Assembly (NCBI GenBank): GCA_965223675.1
Contig: OZ245013.1
Coordinates: 186,001-250,000, forward strand
From: JAGQKC01 sp965223675
GTDB taxonomy: Bacteria > Nitrospirota > Nitrospiria > Nitrospirales > UBA8639
Reading direction: 5' to 3'
Length of the DNA: 64,000 nucleotides
Made by a program: the position numbers and the translations under genes. Positions 8,421-17,030 of the stretch are shown here, one piece after another (positions within the stretch are counted from its first letter, which is position 1; each line of letters opens with the position of its first letter). The notes beneath the pieces were generated by a model. The model had not been told where the DNA came from. It was given only the letters and a program-made list of their open reading frames with translations, and made no database searches.

Positions 8421-8933
8421 TTACGTATTAATTTTCCTAATCTCGGCTTTGGCTTGTCGAGGCGACTTACTTGGGTGAGTGAGAGGCTTTTTTCTACAAC
8501 TATCACGCAAACGGATTAACAACTCTCGTAGGACATTAATTTCTTTTTTACTCAAGGCTTGTTCAAAGTAAGGGCGCATGATATTGGCTTGGGTTGGGAA
8601 ACATCTACGATACACGAGTGTTCCTGCCTTGGTGAGTCGAACTTTCATGGATCGACGATCTCCAGGAATTGCTTGTCGTGTAACCAGCGCTTTCTCTTCT
8701 AGCCGATCAATAATTCCAGTCAAACTGGCCTTTGCGAGGAGTGTTGAATGAGAGAGTTCTACCGCCGTCAACCCATTCCTCCCTCCAAGCTCAGCAATTA
8801 CATCAAACTGAGCAGGCGTGAGGCCCATCGAACGAATATGGCGATCTCCAACCTCGAAAATCGCCTGATAGGCCTCGACTAATGGTCGAAGCACTTTTAG
8901 GTAAGGATCATCCTTAAGATCGTAAGGCTTCAT
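8421..8933 (-). CDS. MarR-family transcriptional regulator
   Basis: A 170-residue winged-helix regulator of the MarR/SlyA family. The core is seen as GLTPAQFDVIAELG, the recognition region ELSHSTLLAKASLTGIIDRLEE and the wing with the family's DRRSMKVRLT signature. It lies 12 bases upstream of the dehydrogenase pseudogene and probably controls the operon running down to the DsbA-like or YceI gene. No Shine-Dalgarno precedes the ATG; instead a direct repeat abuts it, which suggests autoregulation. The ligand is unknown; phenolic or oxidising compounds are typical for the family. Confidence 0.9.
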   Translation of the reverse strand: MKPYDLKDDPYLKVLRPLVEAYQAIFEVGDRHIRSMGLTPAQFDVIAELGGRNGLTAVELSHSTLLAKASLTGIIDRLEEKALVTRQAIPGDRRSMKVRLTKAGTLVYRRCFPTQANIMRPYFEQALSKKEINVLRELLIRLRDSCRKKPLTHPSKSPRQAKAEIRKINT

Positions 8934-8958
8934 AATAGTTTATGTATGAATAGTTTAT
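8934..8958. promoter_or_regulatory. Direct repeat AATAGTTTAT x2 upstream of marR
   Basis: Two perfect 10-base copies at 8934-8943 and 8949-8958, 15 bases apart, directly against the MarR start codon. They replace any ribosome-binding site. A plausible operator for the regulator or part of its promoter; no function is proven by sequence alone. Confidence 0.45.
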
Positions 8959-9330
8959 ATTTAAATTTTTGTCAATCTTTGGATTATCCTGTCTGTGTGC
9001 CTGTACTCAGAGGAACAAAAAAATCGTCTCTACACTTACCACTTCCCCCAAAATCCCTATCTTTCCGGCAGGAGATAGGCAACCCTACACAAGAAACCTT
9101 CTCTCGCACCTTTCACGTATACGATTAGATACACTACTGATTTTCATAAAATGTGCTTATTTTCGAAATCTCGGTTCAGCTCTGTAGGTCAAATCCTTCA
9201 GAATCTTCTTCTCCAAAAATGTTTTCAAAGAATTTCGACATCGAATTCGTTGATTCTATGAAGAAACTTAAAATTTTACCTTACGAGGTATCATCCTTGC
9301 TCTTGTTTTCAAAGCACATGCCCTATTGGG
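8959..9330. other. Intergenic stretch between marR and the next plus-strand gene
   Basis: About 370 bases between divergent genes. Open frames here have no recognisable protein character. ATTTCGACA at 9232-9240 matches the core of the shared upstream elements at 21.4 and 24.7 kb but stands alone, so I do not call it a site. Confidence 0.4.
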
Positions 9331-9346
9331 CTGCACCAATCTTGCT
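9331..9346 (+). promoter_or_regulatory. Possible sigma-54 promoter
   Basis: CTGCACCAATCTTGCT fits the -24/-12 pattern with correct spacing (G-24 CAC and TTGCT) but has T in place of G at -25. It lies 36 bases before the ATG at 9382, a normal distance. Confidence 0.35.
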
Positions 9347-9381
9347 CGATTCTTGTTTTCTTAATAATTAGGAGGTTCTTT

Positions 9382-9687
9382 ATGAAGAAAATACTAATGG
9401 TCCTTGTCATGCTCTGTGTATGGGGATTGATCTCCGCGGTCTGTACATACAGTGCACCATTGAGTACCCCACCCCGTCTCGTTGTTTTTGGGACAACGAC
9501 TTTTGAAGGAACACTCATGAAAATAGAAGGAAATATTTACGTCATCATGGATAGCGAAGGCAAAGACCATCGAGTCCATGTCGATGGAAACACGTCGATC
9601 ACTGGCAATGTTCAGCCCGGAGCCAAGGTGGTAGCTGAAGTGACCGACGAAGGGTATGCATCCACCTTAAAAAAGGTAGAAAAGTAA
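9382..9687 (+). CDS. Small exported beta-rich protein of unknown function
   Basis: A 101-residue protein with a signal peptide (residues 1 to about 25) and a short beta-rich body: FEGTLMKIEGNIYVIMD, then a charged GKDHRVHVD strand and AKVVAEVTDEGYASTL. The layout resembles small periplasmic OB-fold or DUF5666-like proteins, but I do not assign a family. An AGGAGG at 9370-9375 fixes the start. The exported protein at 21.6 kb has a similar style (GxVxxxxxGxxxVxxxxG), and may be a distant relative. It stands alone, with a convergent sigma-54 activator downstream. Confidence 0.75.
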   Translation: MKKILMVLVMLCVWGLISAVCTYSAPLSTPPRLVVFGTTTFEGTLMKIEGNIYVIMDSEGKDHRVHVDGNTSITGNVQPGAKVVAEVTDEGYASTLKKVEK

Positions 9688-9890
9688 TAGCTCTTGCGGG
9701 CACAGTCTCTGTTATCTTGAGGGAGTGCTGAACAGACAACTGGTGAGATCTGAGGGACTCCTTGTTTGAAGCTTGTGTCCCTTAGGCAATTATCAAGAGA
9801 GGCTTTCGACGAAGAACCGTTTGCCAAAGCGCCTCTGGTCCGCACGTGTGGAAAGAAAGCCGTTGTTGGACAGAACCTGTCAATTCTGTC

Positions 9891-11480
9891 TCATGAGCAA
9901 GTTTGCTCACCGATCACGGTCTCGGTTAAAGAAGACCGTTTCGGTCGGGAGATACCCAGTTTCTTCAGACGACTGCGGAGAGTTCCAGGATTCAATCCTA
10001 ATTGCTTGGCGGCCCCCAACCGGCCTTCGATGCGCCATTCGCTTCGCTCCAGCGCCTCCATGATGCGCACTCGCTCCAGATCCTTGAGATTTGTGGGCAG
10101 CGGGTCGCCCGACTCAGGTCGATAGGCATTCACCAATGTTTCATCGATTCGTAATTCCGACGAATCCGAAAGGATCATCGCACGTTCAATGATATTTTTA
10201 AGCTCTCGGATATTTCCCGGCCATGCATACTGGATTAATCGCTCCAGTGTGACAGCCTCGATCTTGTGGCATCTGCGCTTAAATTGCCGACAATATTCCT
10301 CCATGAAATACTGAGCAAGTATCGGAATGTCTTGCGGACGTTCGCGGAGCGGAGGGGACGTAATTGGAAAAACATGCAGGCGATAATACAGATCAGAGCG
10401 AAAACGACCTTCGACTATGGCTTGAGTCAAATCATTATTTGTGGCAGCAATAATTCGCACGTCAACGGTAAGTGGGCGCGCGCTTCCAACCCGGTCTACC
10501 ATTCCGTCTTGCAGCACCAACAACAACTTGGCCTGCGCTTCGATTGGCATCTCTCCAATCTCATCTAAAAATAGCGTTCCTCCGTGGGCTATCTCAAATT
10601 TTCCCTGACGAGATTGTTCGGCTCCTGTAAAGGCCCCTCTCTCATGACCGAATAATTCGCTCTCGACTAATCCTGAAGGAAGAGAAGCGCAATTGACACG
10701 GACGAAAGGTTTGTGACGACGAAGACTATATTCGTGAATGAATCGTGCGAGCATTTCCTTTCCCGTTCCCGTCTCTCCCATGATGAGCACGCTCGTGACG
10801 GTGGGCGCGACTGCCTGTGCCAATTCAAGAGTTTTTTTGAATTTTTCGCTTGTCCCCACCATCGCGCCTAGATCATGACGGCCTTTGATTTCTTCGAGCA
10901 AATACGCATTCTCTTTGGCTAACTGTTCGCGAAGTTGACTGATCTCTTCATACGCCTTGACATGATCAATCGCAAAGGCGATTTGCGTCGCAACCTGAGT
11001 GAGAAATTCCAAGTCCTCGACCTCCGGATCTCCAGATTGCACGCTGCCAATATTGAGCGACCCCAGACAGATATCACTGACGAGTAGAGGGATATTGATC
11101 ATCCGTCCTAAGCCTTCCTGGTAATACAAGTCGTCTTCCAGGAAGAGTCTCTCAGTCTGCAAGTGAGGTCGAACATGAATCATTCGATGTTCGTAGACCC
11201 AACCAATGGCGCTCCCTTCCCTTGGTATGATGGCATCACATTGAAGTTTGACGATTGGCATACTGGTTTCCACAGCATGAAATCGGAACGCGTCAAGATC
11301 AGCGTCGTATAGAGTAATTCCGGCCCGCTCCCACGGGATGACATCTTTAATGTTGCTCGTGATGGTTTTCCAAAAACTTTCCGTGTTGCGCTGCGAATTC
11401 AGAATATTCGTCACTTCAAGTAATTTGCGATAAAAAGACCGACGATCACTGTTTACGCTAATATGGGATTCAGAATTCAT
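9891..11480 (-). CDS. Sigma-54-dependent activator, GAF-AAA+-HTH (FhlA type)
   Basis: A bacterial enhancer-binding protein of about 530 residues. Counting from the chosen ATG at 11480: an N-terminal GAF domain at about 20-175, a short coiled linker, then the AAA+ domain with Walker A GETGTGKE (235-242), the sigma-54 contact loop GAFTGA (282-287) and Walker B FLDEIGE (304-310), and a C-terminal Fis-type helix-turn-helix (GAAKQLGLNPGTLRSRLKKLG). An in-frame start at 11621 would add 47 residues without domain character. It has no receiver domain, so it responds to a small molecule or to redox rather than to a kinase. The target is unknown; two more activators lie within 10 kb. Confidence 0.9.
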   Translation of the reverse strand: MNSESHISVNSDRRSFYRKLLEVTNILNSQRNTESFWKTITSNIKDVIPWERAGITLYDADLDAFRFHAVETSMPIVKLQCDAIIPREGSAIGWVYEHRMIHVRPHLQTERLFLEDDLYYQEGLGRMINIPLLVSDICLGSLNIGSVQSGDPEVEDLEFLTQVATQIAFAIDHVKAYEEISQLREQLAKENAYLLEEIKGRHDLGAMVGTSEKFKKTLELAQAVAPTVTSVLIMGETGTGKEMLARFIHEYSLRRHKPFVRVNCASLPSGLVESELFGHERGAFTGAEQSRQGKFEIAHGGTLFLDEIGEMPIEAQAKLLLVLQDGMVDRVGSARPLTVDVRIIAATNNDLTQAIVEGRFRSDLYYRLHVFPITSPPLRERPQDIPILAQYFMEEYCRQFKRRCHKIEAVTLERLIQYAWPGNIRELKNIIERAMILSDSSELRIDETLVNAYRPESGDPLPTNLKDLERVRIMEALERSEWRIEGRLGAAKQLGLNPGTLRSRLKKLGISRPKRSSLTETVIGEQTCS

Positions 11481-11992
11481 GATGAATTTTCCATTCTCAC
11501 GATTATGACTTAACGTAGGATTGCATAAATTTTTTCCCTCGATTGTTACGTTATTGGTACCTATTCCTAGAATAGTTTCGCTCGTCCGACCCAAAAGAGG
11601 TACGTATATAGTTCTTCGCAATATTTGGACCAGCCTTGAAAATCCATGGAATTCATTTTCAAACCATAATGGTTCATAAACATATTATTGAAAAATATTT
11701 CATGTAATATCGAATAAATACAAATGTTTATAGATTATCACTTTTATAAAATTTAATTCTTCAACATCAAAACGTAGAGTATTTTTCACCATTTATAGCC
11801 TTCAAATTTCACGGCTTTTCAGTTTTACCGTTGAAGTTTCGATGCGTTTCAATAATGAAGAATAATGAGTGAGTATATTCACACTTCCTATATCGTGTGA
11901 AAACGCACAGGGAAAAAAGTTTGATGATCACGTGTCTTCTAAAACGATCTGGTACTTGTCCGAATAGGAGATAGATGCCTGAGAGGTAGGAA
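11481..11992. other. AT-rich intergenic region upstream of the sigma-54 activator
   Basis: About 500 bases, notably AT-rich, between two minus-strand genes. It holds an inverted repeat TTCACAC (11878-11884) and GTGTGAA (11895-11901) with a 10-base spacer, a reasonable operator-like dyad. No convincing gene is seen; the 47-codon upstream extension of the activator frame lies here. Confidence 0.5.
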
Positions 11993-12613
11993 TTACTGAG
12001 GGTTTTTCATATATTGGAACTCTTGTTCTATGCGTTGCAGCGTGCGTGTTTTGCAGTCCGGACAATAGCCATGAGTAAACATGGCCTCCGAGTTGTCCGT
12101 AATATACCTTTCTAGCTGATGCCAATTATGAGAATCATCTCGTATTTTTTTACACTCCACACAAATGGGCAGTATTCCCTCGAGGACTCGTATTCGTTGA
12201 AGGGCTGATTCTTGTTTCGCTGACAACCGATTTCGATGGATCATCAATGTTGTCGTAGCCCAAATGACAAGGAGAGCCACGATACGATTGGCAGTGACTT
12301 TCCAGTCTGGGAGTTCGGTTATTGGAGAAGACATCCAACCCATTATCGTGAGCCCGGAGCAGGTGATGGCTAATAGGAGTTGTGATCGTTCCTGTAGGAC
12401 AAAGGATGCGACTAAAATAGGAGCAATGTAGAGGACACCTCCAGCCACGCCAAGTGGCACCATCAGGTCGATAAAAAAAATCGTCCCACTCATTATGAGA
12501 ATAAGGCTCCCCCAAAGACCATGAGGAATACCAGGTTTCTTCAACAGTGAGAGAGTCGAAATCCCAAGACTCATGCCAACACCTCTGAGACCATCCCAAG
12601 TCACGCTTCTCAC
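11993..12613 (-). CDS. Membrane protein with C-terminal CxxC-CxxC domain
   Basis: A 206-residue protein. Four hydrophobic segments lie at about 35-55, 58-78, 80-97 and 110-125. After a short helical linker comes a cysteine-rich tail with C151-x2-C154 (LPICVECKKIRDD), aromatic NWHQLERYI, and HGYC184-x2-C187. This tail is known as a C-terminal addition to sensor and receiver proteins in Nitrospira and deltaproteobacteria and looks like a metal-binding module. Here it sits on a bare membrane anchor with no kinase domain. It lies 88 bases downstream of the TlpA-like gene. A sensory or redox role is inference. Confidence 0.65.
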   Translation of the reverse strand: MRSVTWDGLRGVGMSLGISTLSLLKKPGIPHGLWGSLILIMSGTIFFIDLMVPLGVAGGVLYIAPILVASFVLQERSQLLLAITCSGLTIMGWMSSPITELPDWKVTANRIVALLVIWATTTLMIHRNRLSAKQESALQRIRVLEGILPICVECKKIRDDSHNWHQLERYITDNSEAMFTHGYCPDCKTRTLQRIEQEFQYMKNPQ

Positions 12614-12701
12614 CCTGACTTTTCAATGATACAAACACTTTTATGTAAGTCAATTGATAAACTCCAGTTAACGAAAGCTGCACGGTCTTTCCCACTACAA
12701 G

Positions 12702-13304
12702 TCAGGCGGGATCGTCTGGTTTACGCAATCTTTCCAAAAATGTCTGATACTGAGGATTCTGATTGAGTCGAGCCCCAAAGTGCGCCAAGATCAGGTCACC
12801 ATGCTCATTCATCACCACAAATGTTGGAGTCGCGCTCACACCGAATTTCTTTGCCATTTGATCCTCCTGATCATAGGAGGTGGGAAAGACAAACGTATCG
12901 GGATTGGCTTTGACGTACTCCTCGATGTTTTCAAGAGTATCCGCAAAAGCAATGGTTAAGATACGGAGCTGCTCCGGTTTGTTCTCCCGATAAAATTTTG
13001 CCAAAATCGGTAATTCCAGTTTGCAGAAATGACACCATGACGCCCAAAACACCAGGAGCGTCGGCTGTCCGCTTAATGAGGACTTGCTGAAGCGTTGTCC
13101 ATCTAGGGTTACCATCTCAAATTCCGGAGCTTCCACCCGTGGAGCCGCTTCAACCGCAGAAGCCCAGAAAACCAGACTGATAAAGACGAGCATAAAACGT
13201 AAGACCATTTTAAAAGTCCAATTGCCCTCAGGGCATTCGAGAGAGCCTGATTGGCTCCATCGAGTGAAAACTTTTTTTTCTGTCATCCGATTACTCAACA
13301 TCAT
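12702..13304 (-). CDS. TlpA/ResA-like exported thioredoxin-fold protein
   Basis: A 200-residue membrane-anchored or periplasmic thioredoxin-like protein. An N-terminal extension of about 32 residues precedes a hydrophobic signal (FMLVFISLVFWASAVEA). The body begins at PEFEMVTLDGQRF and carries the redox motif C-H-F-C (FWASWCHFCKLELP) and the cis-Pro strand SATPTFVV, as in TlpA/ResA reductants that keep periplasmic thiols reduced. GAGGAG just before the first two ATGs supports the long start. It follows the DsrE-like gene by six bases and is surely co-transcribed with it. Confidence 0.88.
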   Translation of the reverse strand: MMLSNRMTEKKVFTRWSQSGSLECPEGNWTFKMVLRFMLVFISLVFWASAVEAAPRVEAPEFEMVTLDGQRFSKSSLSGQPTLLVFWASWCHFCKLELPILAKFYRENKPEQLRILTIAFADTLENIEEYVKANPDTFVFPTSYDQEDQMAKKFGVSATPTFVVMNEHGDLILAHFGARLNQNPQYQTFLERLRKPDDPA

Positions 13305-13310
13305 TTCTCC

Positions 13311-13787
13311 TCACGGTTTGATGTACACATACCCCTCACGTTGCAGATCAGCGATACGCTTGACAGCAACTGGATGCTCAGTGGGAACAAACCCGGCGAC
13401 TAATTTCTCTAATGGCGTTCCAAATAGTTTCATAGAGACCTGACACATCTCGGCTGTGGCGCCTTTGTCCAAGACCATCTTGATCTTGTCTTTCAACTCG
13501 GGATCGGCATTGGCGTTTTCAAAAAGCTTTAAAGCCGGTCCATGTACCACCAACACCACATCGATCTTCTCAGGGCCACCCTCAGCTTCGATATGTTTGT
13601 TGATGAGGGCTAGTGCGTATTTCGCAACTGTGGGATCAGGACCGTCTACATGATAGACGACCTTTACTTTGTCACTTTTGTTTGTCTCACTTGCCTGAGC
13701 CCAGTTAATTCCGACCAGCAACGAACAGATGATGGGAAAAACCAACGCCGAGAAACGTAAGAACGATTGTTGGTGTTTAGTAAGCAT
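13311..13787 (-). CDS. Exported DsrE-family protein
   Basis: A 158-residue protein with an N-terminal signal or anchor segment (about 10-32) followed by a DsrE/DsrF-like fold: VKVVYHVDGPD, VVLVVHGPALKLF and a C-terminal helix. DsrE proteins carry sulfur or act in thiol chemistry. One Cys occurs in TAEMCQVSMK, the place where active family members have their persulfide cysteine. An AAGGAGG lies before the ATG. The pairing with a TlpA-like reductant next door suggests a periplasmic sulfur or thiol function, possibly sulfide detoxification, as inference. Confidence 0.82.
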   Translation of the reverse strand: MLTKHQQSFLRFSALVFPIICSLLVGINWAQASETNKSDKVKVVYHVDGPDPTVAKYALALINKHIEAEGGPEKIDVVLVVHGPALKLFENANADPELKDKIKMVLDKGATAEMCQVSMKLFGTPLEKLVAGFVPTEHPVAVKRIADLQREGYVYIKP

Positions 13788-13945
13788 GGCGACCTCCTTT
13801 TATGAAACATCATGATGAACGATATTACTGCCGTCTCTCTGATCAATCATGTTGACACTATAGCCTTGAGAAAGACAAGCAGGTAGGTGAGAACACCTGG
13901 AGAACCCAAACTTTTCTTCCCGTAGTCAGCTAGGGGTGAATGCCC

Positions 13946-14605
13946 CTATTGGGGAAAGCGGCGGACGAACAGCGCAGCAGCCTGCGAGCGGCGAGTGACG
14001 TTGAGCTTTTGGAAAATATTCTCGAGATAGTGGCCGACAGTCTTGTCACTTAAGTCCATGGCCACCGCAATTTCTTTATTCGTCTTCCCCTCGGCGACAA
14101 AGGATAACACTTTCTGTTCTTGCGGAGATAAGTTTGCATTTTTGTCTTCATGGGCTGAACTCGAAAGGGTTTTCATTTTTGCGAGTACGCGTTGGGTGAC
14201 GGCGGGATCGAGGATCGAGCGTCCTTCTGCGATCGTTTTGACCGCTCGAATCAATTCCTCTCCACTAATTTCTTTTAAGAGAAATCCGTCAGCTCCCGCC
14301 ATGATCGTTGCCACCACAGCTTCCTCATCAGCAAAAGAAGTCAAAAACAAGACGCGTATTTTGGGGAGCGCGTTCCGAATTTCATGGCAGGCCTCAATCC
14401 CACTGCCATCTGGTAGTCGGACATCCATGACAATGACCTCAGGTTGAAGCCGGCTGGCTTCCGAAATAGCCTGCTCTTTGGTGTCAGCCTCGCCGACGAC
14501 AGTAATGTCTTCCGTCTCGCTGAACAGGGTGCGTAAGCCAAGACGGAGGACTTCATGATCGTCGACGAGTAAGAGGCGAATCGATTCTCCCTTACGCCGA
14601 GACAT
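13946..14605 (-). CDS. NarL/LuxR-type response regulator
   Basis: A two-component regulator of about 219 residues. The receiver domain has the acidic pair in LLLVDDHE, the phosphoacceptor aspartate in VIVMDVRLPDGSG, and conserved T and K in VLFLTSF and GFLLKEI. The C-terminal LuxR helix-turn-helix reads LSPQEQKVLSFVAEGKTNKEIA. The ATG at 14605 is preferred because AAAGGGATGA lies at proper spacing before it; an ATG at 14614 has its ribosome site touching. The gene overlaps the end of the kinase gene by 14 bases, so the pair is translationally coupled. Confidence 0.92.
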   Translation of the reverse strand: MSRRKGESIRLLLVDDHEVLRLGLRTLFSETEDITVVGEADTKEQAISEASRLQPEVIVMDVRLPDGSGIEACHEIRNALPKIRVLFLTSFADEEAVVATIMAGADGFLLKEISGEELIRAVKTIAEGRSILDPAVTQRVLAKMKTLSSSAHEDKNANLSPQEQKVLSFVAEGKTNKEIAVAMDLSDKTVGHYLENIFQKLNVTRRSQAAALFVRRFPQ

Positions 14606-16052
14606 GGTCTTCATCCCTTTTGATTGCTACCGTGATGTGAGTTCCTTTTCCCGGCACGGAACGCACGTCGAATCGAGCGCCCAGTCGTCTGGCGCGTGCG
14701 GCCATGTTTCGGAGGCCATGGCCCGGGTGTAAGTGGTCGGTTGTGGCAAATGCACGACCATCATCTTTCACTTCTAAGCGCAGGATTCCATCTCGCTTGT
14801 GGAGAGACACGACTCCCGATTGAGCTTGGGCATGCTGAAGGGTGTTACTCATGGCTTCCTTTGCGATGAAAAGTAAATCCCTCGCTTCTTCTGAAGTGAG
14901 TCCGTGAACCGCATTTGGATCAACAGATAGACAAAACTGAATAGGAGAGGAGTGGTTCATGGTGTGGATCAGTGAGGCAAGGGCTTTTTCTAGCTGTTGC
15001 TCATTCTCCACTCCGGACTTTTGCCCGCTGAGATAACTCCGGAGGTCTCGAATCACGAGTTTGAGATCAGCAATCACGTGTCCAATCTTTCGGACGGCTT
15101 CTGACGGATCATTGGGAATAAGTCGCTGACACCGCTCAAGACTGAGATTCAGTGCAAAAATTGACTGGATTGCGCCATCATGAAGATTCTGAGCCATTTG
15201 CTCTCGTTCTTCCAAAACCTGACGCACGGTGCCTTCCGATTGTTTGGTCTGGATCAAAGCATTCTGCAAATTAGAGACGGTGGTGAGATATCCGTATCCC
15301 ACATATCCTAAGACCAACAGATAGGCCAAGAGGCGCAGAAGATGCCAATACCACCAGGATCCATCCCAGATAGTCGAATAGGTGAACATCAATTCGGCAA
15401 GACCGAACATGAGAGCGAGAGAAGCAAACAGGACATTTTCCGACCTAGTGGTATTGCGATAATCCAATAAAAAATATGTGGTACCAGCAAAAAAGAGCAT
15501 ACACGCAAGACTTTTTGGCGCAATAGCGGTTGGGGTAAAATCGCCCTCGCGAATCATAACAGGGAGTTGTTCCGGAAATCCGAGTATCCATATGCCGAAC
15601 GCAGAGGCCACTCCAGCAATTCCCCAGAACAGCGATGTGGTATTCACGGTCCTTTCATCTGGAATACGAACCCACACGAGGGCAAAGCCCACGCTCCCGA
15701 TGAGACTCGCCACGCTACGTAAAAGCACAAATCCATTCCCCGGCGTCGAAGTCGCGTGCAGCACTTCAAGGAAGCCCATGCCCAGAAAGCCTCCTGCTAC
15801 GGGATAGAACTTCCTTCGTACCTGTTCCTCCGTACTTTGAAGTAACACGAGCGCCATCGCCATAGCGGCCAGTCCGCCGAGCGCTTCCAACGTAGAGTGG
15901 AGCGGTTCATGATGCCAACGCCAACCAGGCCAGAGAGCCAAAAGGGTTAAGCTGAGGAAGAGTGTAGCGAGGCTGCCCCCACCAATTATCAGATAGAGAG
16001 AGAACGGTCTCATGGTCTTCCGGACGATCGAAGCATCTTCCCAATCACTCAA
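14592..16052 (-). CDS. NarX-type sensor histidine kinase with multi-pass membrane domain
   Basis: A 486-residue kinase. The N-terminal half (about 17-260) has seven or so hydrophobic segments without a large periplasmic loop, like the MASE-type membrane sensor domains. A HisKA_3 dimerisation domain follows with the phosphorylated histidine in QNLHDGAIQS (H291). The ATPase domain has the N-box EAMSNTLQHAQA and glycine boxes DDGRAF and GHGLRNMAARARRLGA. It is the partner of the overlapping NarL-type regulator. The signal is unknown; an intramembrane or membrane-state signal is likely from the architecture. Confidence 0.92.
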   Translation of the reverse strand: MSDWEDASIVRKTMRPFSLYLIIGGGSLATLFLSLTLLALWPGWRWHHEPLHSTLEALGGLAAMAMALVLLQSTEEQVRRKFYPVAGGFLGMGFLEVLHATSTPGNGFVLLRSVASLIGSVGFALVWVRIPDERTVNTTSLFWGIAGVASAFGIWILGFPEQLPVMIREGDFTPTAIAPKSLACMLFFAGTTYFLLDYRNTTRSENVLFASLALMFGLAELMFTYSTIWDGSWWYWHLLRLLAYLLVLGYVGYGYLTTVSNLQNALIQTKQSEGTVRQVLEEREQMAQNLHDGAIQSIFALNLSLERCQRLIPNDPSEAVRKIGHVIADLKLVIRDLRSYLSGQKSGVENEQQLEKALASLIHTMNHSSPIQFCLSVDPNAVHGLTSEEARDLLFIAKEAMSNTLQHAQAQSGVVSLHKRDGILRLEVKDDGRAFATTDHLHPGHGLRNMAARARRLGARFDVRSVPGKGTHITVAIKRDEDHVSA

Positions 16053-16332
16053 CGTTTTGTCTATACCAATCTCTTCCGCATTCCTCTTTTGAATTCACAG
16101 ATCCTCACTACCATACTTATTTATGCCATTGTCGGAATACGACTGAAAACTTGAAACCATCTGAAATATCGGCATAGAGCGTCACATCGATTTCGCCCAC
16201 TAGATAGCCTGAATCATCTGGTCACAAATCACTGGACCCGGACTCTATGTGTCCATTCTCGTTCCTTGATGCCTACTTCGGCAATGAGCGTAGCATTGTG
16301 GAAAGAATGACTTGTTCTACGAGTAGGGAGGT
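16053..16332. other. Intergenic region upstream of the kinase gene
   Basis: Upstream region of the kinase gene, preceded by a hairpin at 16333-16358. I see no gene or RNA; the kinase promoter must lie here but has no strong consensus. Confidence 0.4.
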
Positions 16333-16358
16333 GGAGCCCAATTTGAGAATTGGGCTCC
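16333..16358. terminator. Perfect 11-base hairpin downstream of the coiled-coil gene
   Basis: GGAGCCCAATT (16333-16343), loop TGAG, AATTGGGCTCC (16348-16358). It lies 26 bases past the end of the minus-strand gene at 16385. No T-run follows on either strand, so it is either a non-canonical terminator or an mRNA end-protecting stem. Confidence 0.55.
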
Positions 16359-16384
16359 AGTACGTGAGGGGAATTTGGTGTTGG

Positions 16385-16780
16385 TTAGGAGTCTTTGTGG
16401 TTTTTGTCCTGAGAAGCCAGCATTTCTTTTGCCTGCATTTCGTGCCACACGACCTTATCTGCGGTTTCTTTCAGTTCGTTCACCAGTTTGCCCTTCCAGA
16501 GCCGCAAGCCTTGGCGTTTGAATCCCTTCGTGTCTAAGTGGGGCCTTCTTGTGAGTTTATCGATTCGAGCTTGAAGTTTTTCGATCTTGCTTTCGAGAGT
16601 TTCAAACCGTTCTTTAGCTGAATCTGCTAACCTCAGATGCTCATCCACTGATGCCGTTTGTAGGGCCTGGCGAGTTTCGGTGGCAGACAACTGAGTATCA
16701 GTGCTCGTGGACCACGCCGGAGAACCGACTAATGTTAGACCCATCATCACTACACTCGTAAGAATTGTTTTCGTAAACAT
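16385..16780 (-). CDS. Exported coiled-coil protein, single-module
   Basis: About 131 residues from the ATG at 16780, fixed by AGGAGG at 16785-16790. A signal peptide (MFTKTILTSVVMMGLTLVGSPAWS) is followed by one helical module of about 80 residues: an EH-x3-AD start, a coiled-coil LESKIEKLQARIDKL, the motif RPHLDTKGFKRQG, and an end with VVWHEMQAKEM. The same module occurs twice in the lipoprotein at 23.0-23.75 kb, aligned without gaps. I do not recognise the family. It has a -24/-12-like promoter upstream and sits downstream of a sigma-54 activator gene, so sigma-54 control is likely. A structural or metal-binding envelope role is only a guess. Confidence 0.75.
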   Translation of the reverse strand: MFTKTILTSVVMMGLTLVGSPAWSTSTDTQLSATETRQALQTASVDEHLRLADSAKERFETLESKIEKLQARIDKLTRRPHLDTKGFKRQGLRLWKGKLVNELKETADKVVWHEMQAKEMLASQDKNHKDS

Positions 16781-16871
16781 AACGCCTCCTTTATCTATGC
16801 TCAAACTTTTCATTCTTGAGACTGAAGAACCCAGTCTCTCTTCAATTCGACTTCTCGCTATTTAAAGATAC

Positions 16872-16888
16872 TCAAAATGAGTGCCAAA
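16872..16888 (-). promoter_or_regulatory. Sigma-54-like promoter for the coiled-coil gene
   Basis: On the minus strand TTGGCAC (-24 element, perfect) is followed at correct spacing by TTGA where TTGC is expected, so the -12 C is missing. It lies about 92 bases before the ATG at 16780. The triple TGAAACA repeat lies upstream at an enhancer-like distance. Confidence 0.5.
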
Positions 16889-16970
16889 TTATAAATTCTA
16901 ATAATTCAACATTTTATGTAGTATTCTCCATTAAAAATATGTAAACATGTAAACATTATATTTACATATA

Positions 16971-16997
16971 TGTTTCATAAGTGTTTCATGTGTTTCA
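16971..16997 (-). promoter_or_regulatory. Three TGAAACA repeats, possible enhancer sites
   Basis: Read on the minus strand, TGAAACA occurs at 16997-16991, 16988-16982 and 16977-16971. They lie about 84-110 bases upstream of the -24 element, where sigma-54 activators usually bind. Flanking sequence is AT-rich with ATGTAAACAT repeats. Confidence 0.45.
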
Positions 16998-17030
16998 GTT
17001 GTTCAAAATAGAAATGAGAGAAGGCTTAGT

